64,000 nucleotides of DNA, taken from NCBI RefSeq assembly GCF_022682495.2, contig NC_071396.1:20085735-20149734 (forward strand), given 5' to 3'. The notes under the pieces are model-generated. The model had not been told where the DNA came from. It saw only the letters and a program-made list of their open reading frames with translations, and did not search any database. Shown piece by piece: positions 57,801-64,000 of this stretch. Origin of the DNA: Desmodus rotundus (taxonomy: Eukaryota; Chordata; Mammalia; Chiroptera; Phyllostomidae). The stretch's first letter is position 1. The number at the start of each line of letters is the position of its first letter. Made by a program: the position numbers and the translations under genes.

Positions 57801-60055
57801 GGGCCCTTTGCCACATGGTGTGTCTGTCACAGTGGGTTTGATCAGATTCTGCAGTAGGAGTGCTCCCAGGATGGCACGTGGTGGGGGGACACTGCCTGGA
57901 TCAGTGATGGGGAGCCCTGGGGAACCACACCCCCCACCGCACGCAGCATCCCCGAGTCTGGTGGTGCGGCCCCAAGGCAGCAAGGCCCTCTCCCTCGCTG
58001 GCGCCCCAGGTGGCCTCCTCGTCAGTCTTCCTGCATCCCTTGGCCTCCCCAGACACGTTCTCCACGCCACCTCCAGGCGGCAAACCAAACCCACGCTGCT
58101 TCCCATCCTGTTCCAAAGGCGCCCTCTTCCCCCTGTCACTCCTGCCCTTCACCCACATGTGGCTCATCCCCCCCACCTCCGGAGGCCCTGAACCAGCTGT
58201 CCCTCGCCTCGAAGAGCTGGCACCCACTGTCCTAGCGGGAAGGTCACCTCTGCAGCGAGGCCTCCACTGCAGCGCAGCGCCCATGGTTCCAGCTCCCCGG
58301 TCACATCTGTGGTTCCTCACGTGCTCTCCGTCATCGCCTGCGAGGCCGGTGGTCACTGGGGCAGGCCAGGGGTGGCCCGGCAGAGGGCTCCCTGCAGGAG
58401 GAGCTGCTCACAGTCCCCTGTGCCCCAGGGGTGTTCTCTTCAGTGGCCTGGAGCAGGGGCAGCATCCTGTCCACGGTGTCCTAGGAAGGATTCAAGGACA
58501 CAAAGAAGCCTGGTTTCCAGAAGGAGGCCTGGAAATGGGAGAGAAAGCCTGAGGTCAGGAGCCAGGAAAGCGTAGGAACACAGCAGGGAGGGACAAGACA
58601 GAGTGGAGAGGAGGCCCGAGAGGGTCCCCCCGCCCCAGCACTGTCAGCCCTGCACACTCGGCTGGGTGGCTGGTGGCTTAGACTACCCCTCAAGTCCCTT
58701 CCTGTCCCAGCACTCCCAACACACACATACCCTTCGCCATCTCAAGAGGCACAGGGAGAACGCTTTTCCATTTAAAATGGGAAATTACCGCTTGCAATGC
58801 TGTTCTAGCTCCGTGATGGTCGGCTGTAACTACCAGTTGAGTATTTAAATACTTTTGTGAGTTCCGATGGATCATGTAGATGTAAATATACACAAATAGG
58901 CCAGTTCTTGCGGTTATTCACCAGCGAGGATGCCAGAAACACTGACTGTTGGATTTTCATTGTTTGTCACCAGGCCCGGGCACTGGAAAGCATGGCTGGG
59001 CCCCGGGCCCCCACAGTCCGAGGTCTCCCTCGCTGCTCGTGCCCTTTCTGGCTCCTTCTACTCCGGCCGTGCTCCCCTTTGACTGTGGAAGAATCAGCTC
59101 AGCATGGGTGGCAGAGGGCTGTCTTGTCTTCGTCACTATGATGGCTGGCGCTGGGCCTGCGGTGCAAAGCTGGGCTGGTTCCTTTGTTTTCTCTTTACTG
59201 ATCAGGGCTCTGGGTTTAGGATGTCAGAAATGGAACGCCGTGAGCAGGTGTCCTTCCTTCCTTTGAGGCCATCGCCACAAGGACGCTGTGGAACCTGGAA
59301 AGCACGTGCCGTGTGAGAGCTCCTGCTGTCATGGTTCCTCCCGACGGGAAGTTGCTGGTCCTTCCCTGCTCCTTAGAGGTCCCAGGCTTCCCCGCCAGTC
59401 CCCTCCAGGGCCTGCATCTCAGGAGAAACGAGTCTGGGGCTTCCCCGGCCTGTGCTGGGCAGGAAGCCTCAGCCCCCAGCGCTGACCAGGGCCCAGGGAC
59501 GGGTGTGTCTGCACCGGCAGGAAGGCTGCCCCTGACGGAGTAGAAACGCCTCCAGTGATCTCTGAGTCCTCTGCTGAGAAAGCCACGTTCTCTGGTCTGC
59601 CGAAGGCCACAGTGTAGGACGGCTTCCCTCCCTTTAAGTTGGACCCAGTTTCTATAGCTCACTGAGCTAATCCACCAATGTCCTTAAGTAACCTAATATG
59701 GCCCAAAATGTAGCTATAGCTTATTCCCTGTGAGTTGGGGTGACTAACTCTAGGTTCGTTCTGCCTGGGGATTCCCTGCACCCCACCCCTCCGCTGCCTT
59801 GGAGCAGCTGAGCCTCAGGAGGGCGGAGCCTACCCTGGGCCAGGCAGAGCTGGGTCGCAGTGGACTATCGTGCAGGGTGTGCAGAAGACATGTCTGCGGG
59901 TGCCGTGACAAGGCCCAGGCCCTGCCCTGCTGTAGCAGGCAGGTGTGGGCAGGAGTCCCCACCTGGGCAGGAGGCATGGCTCACCCCAATCACAGCACAG
60001 ACTTGCAAGTCAGAGTCCTCCCAAAGGACCAAGGCAGGCTGTCCCCATTGCCTCC
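57801..60055. other. GC-rich unique-looking DNA
   Basis: No gene or clear repeat is recognised. Overlapping frames of 100-180 codons run on both strands. Confidence 0.45.
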
Positions 60056-60059
60056 CGCA

Positions 60060-60150
60060 CCCCTCCGCGACTGTGAACTCCCTAAGGTCATACTCCCCTC
60101 CACGTGATTTTCACACATAGTTGATGTCCACTAAATGTTCACGGACTGGA
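60060..60150 (+). mobile_element. LINE-2 tail
   Basis: 'cgactgtgaactccctaagg' and 'gatgtccactaaatgttcac' match the L2 3' end. Confidence 0.45.
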
Positions 60151-63100
60151 CAAAATTCCTGCCGCCACAGCCAGTACATGACGTTTTCTGCAGTCACTCC
60201 ACCTGTCTGACCTAAACTCCAGCAGACAGGTCACAGATGCTGAGGGATGGGTGACTCAGGAAACAGGAGCTCGGCCCAGCACTGACGAGGCGTGTCCCGC
60301 AGCTCGGCCGTCCTTACCCTCGGAAGGGTGCTCCCAGCGCAGGCCAAGGATGGCGTGCCCGGGGTGGGACAGCCTGCTTGTGTTCTTCTTGCTGGTGTCC
60401 CTGCAGTTTCCTGTCACCTCCTGCAGCTGTGAGGAGATGGGGAAGTGCACCTGTTTGCGCTTTCCTGATTCCACGCAGTCTCACTTGGCTAAACATTTAC
60501 ACTGCTTGCAAGGGTACCTTCTGGCTGAATATTAGAGACTTTTTCTCATTATCTTTCAAAACAAAGAAAAAAAACCCAGCCTCTCCACAGTTTTTGCACA
60601 CGAAGTGATGAGAATGAGCTCGCCACCGCAATGAAAGCCACGGTTCCAGAGTCAAGGGCTCCAGATCTGGGCCATGACTAAGCATCATGACTAAATGGGT
60701 CGTTTTCTGGTCTGCTGGCAGGCCTCCTCCTCCCGGGAGGGTGGACGCCAGGTGAGCGTTGCGTCACCGCCGCTCCAGGGCCCGTGTGACCTGAGGCGGC
60801 CGTGTGTCCCGCCATCTGTAAGGTTGAGTGTGGCTGGCCTGAGGAGCGGTGTTCCAGCCGAGGGACTAGAGTCTAGACCGTGCAGCGAGGGCCACGCGCC
60901 CCTCGGACCTCGTTCCTTCTCTCGGGGTCAGCCCACTGACAAGAGGTTTTGGCGCTGCCAGCGGGGTCCATGCCAGGATCCATGGAGGACGTGGGGCCCT
61001 GGAACGCAGCCTTGGCCCTCACTGAGCTCACCCACTGCAGCAAGCAGAATGCACAGAAGCCACACGTCAGAGAACCAGGCCCCCCGGGACTGGCTGTCCA
61101 TGCCCGCACAGCCCGACCACATCTCTGGGCATGCGGGACATCCCGACACCACACCCTCGGGACTTGGCGCTCCACGGCAGGGTCAGTGAGTGCCTCCCAT
61201 CGGACGCCGCCGGCCTCGGCCTCTGTCGCTCACTCTCCCTCAGGCATCACCGCCATGCCTTGCTGTGGGTGATGGTTGTCTTTTCAATTTATCTCCCCCA
61301 GCTCTCACTGGACTGAGGATCATCAAATGCTTTAGAAATGCGATCTACCGAATCGAGGAAACCAAGACAGTGGGAAACATGTGTGACTTGCCCAAGGCCA
61401 CCAGGTCCCCATTCATCCAGAGGCTCGAGAAGCTGTCCGTTGGCCAGAGGAAAGAGCGGCGGCCCTGCCACTCAGGGAGGTCCCCCTGGTCACCCCTTCC
61501 TCTGTGCCCCCAGAGCCCCACGGCCCCCTCTGCGGGCAGGTGAGAGAACATCACTCCCTCCCTTCAGGTGTTCTCACGAGCAGGTGGACGGAAGGGCTGT
61601 GGGTTCCACCAGCACAGGTTTATGCACTGGACTCACTCTGTGTGTGAAGAAGAGACTCCCCTCGCTCTAACAGCTGCCTTCTTGTGCAACCCTGAAAGGC
61701 CCGGAGGGACTCCAAGTGCCGGCCCTCCGGGCTGGGCTTCTTTGAGGAAGAAACGGAGCCTTTCAGGGGTCCTGACTGTCCCCTGTAGGCCTGCCCTTGG
61801 GCCCACTGCGGGAGTCCCTCCACTGCCACTCAGGAGCTCTGTGGCTGAGGCCCAGCCGACCGCAGGGGCCAGTGCCCACGTGAGGCGTGAGACTGCCAGC
61901 AGCCATCCCTGCGGCTTCCACACACAGCTGGGGAGCTCTTCCTCTGTTGCAGTGGGAGGGTGGCCTTGTCGCACCGGTCAAACAAGCCGTGTGATGGAAA
62001 CGATGAACCTGCTGACTAACCCTGGAGGTGTCTGGGTGGCACGACTTTGAACGTGACCTCCCAAAGCTCCATCATGTGTGTGGCCGCTGCGCAGGTGTGA
62101 GATTCTGCACCTTGAGTCACCAGCGTTCACGGGTTGTGCAAACCCTAAGACTCTTTGAAAAATCCTCAGAACCGGTCTCCTAAACTCCTGCTGGAAACAG
62201 AGCCGGCTTCTGGGGCCCAGCAGACCTTGTGGGGCGAGCTGACAGGTGGGTGGGGGTCCAGCGCTGGGCTGACAGTGCCTCCCTGGGCCCCCTTGATGCT
62301 TCCTCTGGTTCAGGCTTGAGCGCCAGGTGACGAAGAAGAATCCTTGTGCCCATGAAAGCCACCTCTACGGTGCAAGCGTTTTATTAGGCCATCATCCATC
62401 ATCCCAGCAGCCTTCCGGTTGAAGGCAGATGGGCCCTTGCATCCGTGAAATCCATGTTGGAGCCGTACCCGAATTCCCGACCCTTGACTGCTGCTGATGC
62501 GCAAGGGCCGGTGACGAGTTTCCCTGGTCTGTGCACAAAGAGAAGCATTTCACCGCTTTCTACTTATGGCCGCGAAGGCTTGCAATGACCGAAGGCAAAG
62601 ATAGAATCTCTCCGTACATTGATTTTTACTGCAGGCTTGATGTCTGTACGTAATTATTTTTACCACGCAGGTGAAGCAAGAAATGAAACTGGGCTCTTGG
62701 ACGAGCGCGAAAGCAGCGCCAGAAACAGAGGGCCACAGGGGAGCGTGCGCAGGCCGCCTGTCCACAGGCGCCATCCGGCTGTGGGTCTCCGCTGCTCTGA
62801 AATGCCTTCACCGCCCCTGCCTGCTTTTTTTGCTTTCGAGATCTGGTTTTGCTTTCTCTTGCTTTCTCAGGGAAGAAAACCCTCCTGCTCTGTCTGGCTG
62901 ACAAACCTAATAAGAAACCTGCATTAATCTGTAAGTGAGGATAATGGCTTTTCTGCTGTCTCACGCATGCGACGTCAAATTCATGGATGCTGAGGAAAGA
63001 GGAGCCCTGGGAGAGCCAGAGTCACCTCTGCAGGGCCAGGTGACCTGCCTGCTGCCCCCCCACCCGCACCCCTGCCACCAGGAAACAGCCCTTCCCCCAC

Positions 63101-64000
63101 CCCACCCCACCTGCTTTTGTGACTGCAGAGGCGAGCTCTGGAGCTCTGTAGACAAGACCCAGGGTGCCCACCCTCACCCAAGGTGGGCAGGGCAGGTCCA
63201 GGCAGCACCTGGGGAGGCCGCAGGTGTGGTGTTGCCAGGTCCCCACATACCAATGTGGACACAAAGCTGTCTGATTCAGTGTTGCTTCTATAAGGTCACC
63301 AGTGAGCGTTTCCTTCATGGGGGTCAGCCTGGAGGACAGGGTTGAGGCTCGCCTGGCCCTGAGCAGGGGGACCTCCTTATGCAGGGGGGCTGCTCGGGCA
63401 GACTCCAGGACTGCAGGAGCCTGTCCCCAGCTCCGAGGGTTTGGAGCCCCTGGTTAAGGACAGGGAACAAGAGCAAGGTCATGGCTCTATTCCCAGGCCA
63501 GCCCCTCCTTCCTGATTCTTAGGAACCTGAGGTTTGTCAGTGGATCAGTTCTGCCTAGCAACACATCCTTTTGCTTGTGTTCCCCACAGGCGGTGCAGTG
63601 CATCCTTGCCAGCCTACAGCTCACACCCTCCTGGACTCTGCTCTCCATCCTCACTCCAAGTCTCCTAGGCCTTGTCGGGTGAGGGGCAGGGCGTGGCAGG
63701 GGTGAGGGCCGCTGGGGTTGGGGGCAGCAGGGATGGGGAAGGTAGCTGCCCTCTGAGAGGAACATCCCCCAAACAGGCCACTGGGCTCCCTGAGGCAGGT
63801 GGCCAGTCTGTGATGGAAACGGCAGGAGCAGGGGGAGGGGCTCCTATTCACCAACTTTCCCCCTACGACCTGGAGATATTTCCTTCCGCCATTCCATGTC
63901 TCTCCTGGACCTGGGCAGCGGTCACACGCACTCTGGACAGGCGAGGGAGGCCCTTTCAGAGGCCAGCTGTGGCTTGTTGGTGTCACGGGGTCGGGGGGTG
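60151..64000. other. GC-rich unique-looking DNA
   Basis: No gene is established. A 61-codon frame at 60350-60535 has a good start context and a signal-peptide-like N-terminus (see findings). A weak antisense MIR lies at 61330-61420 ('gtgacttgcccaaggccacc'). 60720-60960 is relatively CpG-rich but short. Confidence 0.4.

Noticed and set aside
60720..60960. CpG island promoter
   Set aside because: CpG density looks raised, but the stretch is short and no first exon or transcript is recognisable.
1..64000. CRISPR arrays, operons, phage or plasmid genes
   Set aside because: All repeats are eukaryotic transposon relics or simple repeats; no prokaryotic gene organisation is present.

Overview
This window is mammalian nuclear DNA, most likely from a bat. 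Two tRNA-derived SINEs (about 4547-4742 on the minus strand and 44589-44851 on the plus strand) match the VES family, which is found in bats. The short L1 tail at 33958-34191 resembles bat L1 3' ends. A suborder assignment (Yangochiroptera) is an inference from the SINE type. I see nothing bacterial or viral in layout: no operons, no ribosome binding sites and no CRISPR.

I recognise no protein-coding gene or structural RNA gene with confidence. The many open frames of 60-280 codons fit GC-rich non-coding DNA. The window is probably intergenic or intronic: long GC-rich single-copy stretches separated by layers of transposon remains. Small exons could be present and missed; two exon-like intervals with good splice signals and one short secreted-peptide-like frame are listed as findings, not genes.

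Layout. 1-2545 is unique GC-rich DNA. 2546-4925 is a reverse-oriented L1 broken by a solo LTR (3647-4169) and a VES SINE. 4926-11310 is mostly unique, with an L1 tail (9670-10035), MIR and L2 pieces and a MER5-type piece. 11312-13665 is a second long reverse-oriented L1. 13670-28000 is mixed unique DNA with many MIR relics and a palindromic DNA element near 25460. 28006-28206 is a hAT-type miniature element. 29005-30395 is an L2 followed by an L1 3' end. 30400-43610 is largely unique, with a recent L1 insertion showing a perfect 16-bp target duplication. 43617-44963 is a Tigger-type transposon containing both a mariner and a VES SINE. 44966-53545 holds L1, L2 and MIR pieces, and 53550-64000 is GC-rich unique DNA with L2 and MIR fragments.

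The main biological content is therefore insertion history: ancient L2/MIR, then L1 and DNA transposons, then LTR, mariner, VES and finally the young L1 tail. A few low-divergence-looking AT-rich segments (24250-24750, 42080-42180, 49440-49620, 51060-51300) may be regulatory. Family names come from memory of consensus sequences; no database search was run.
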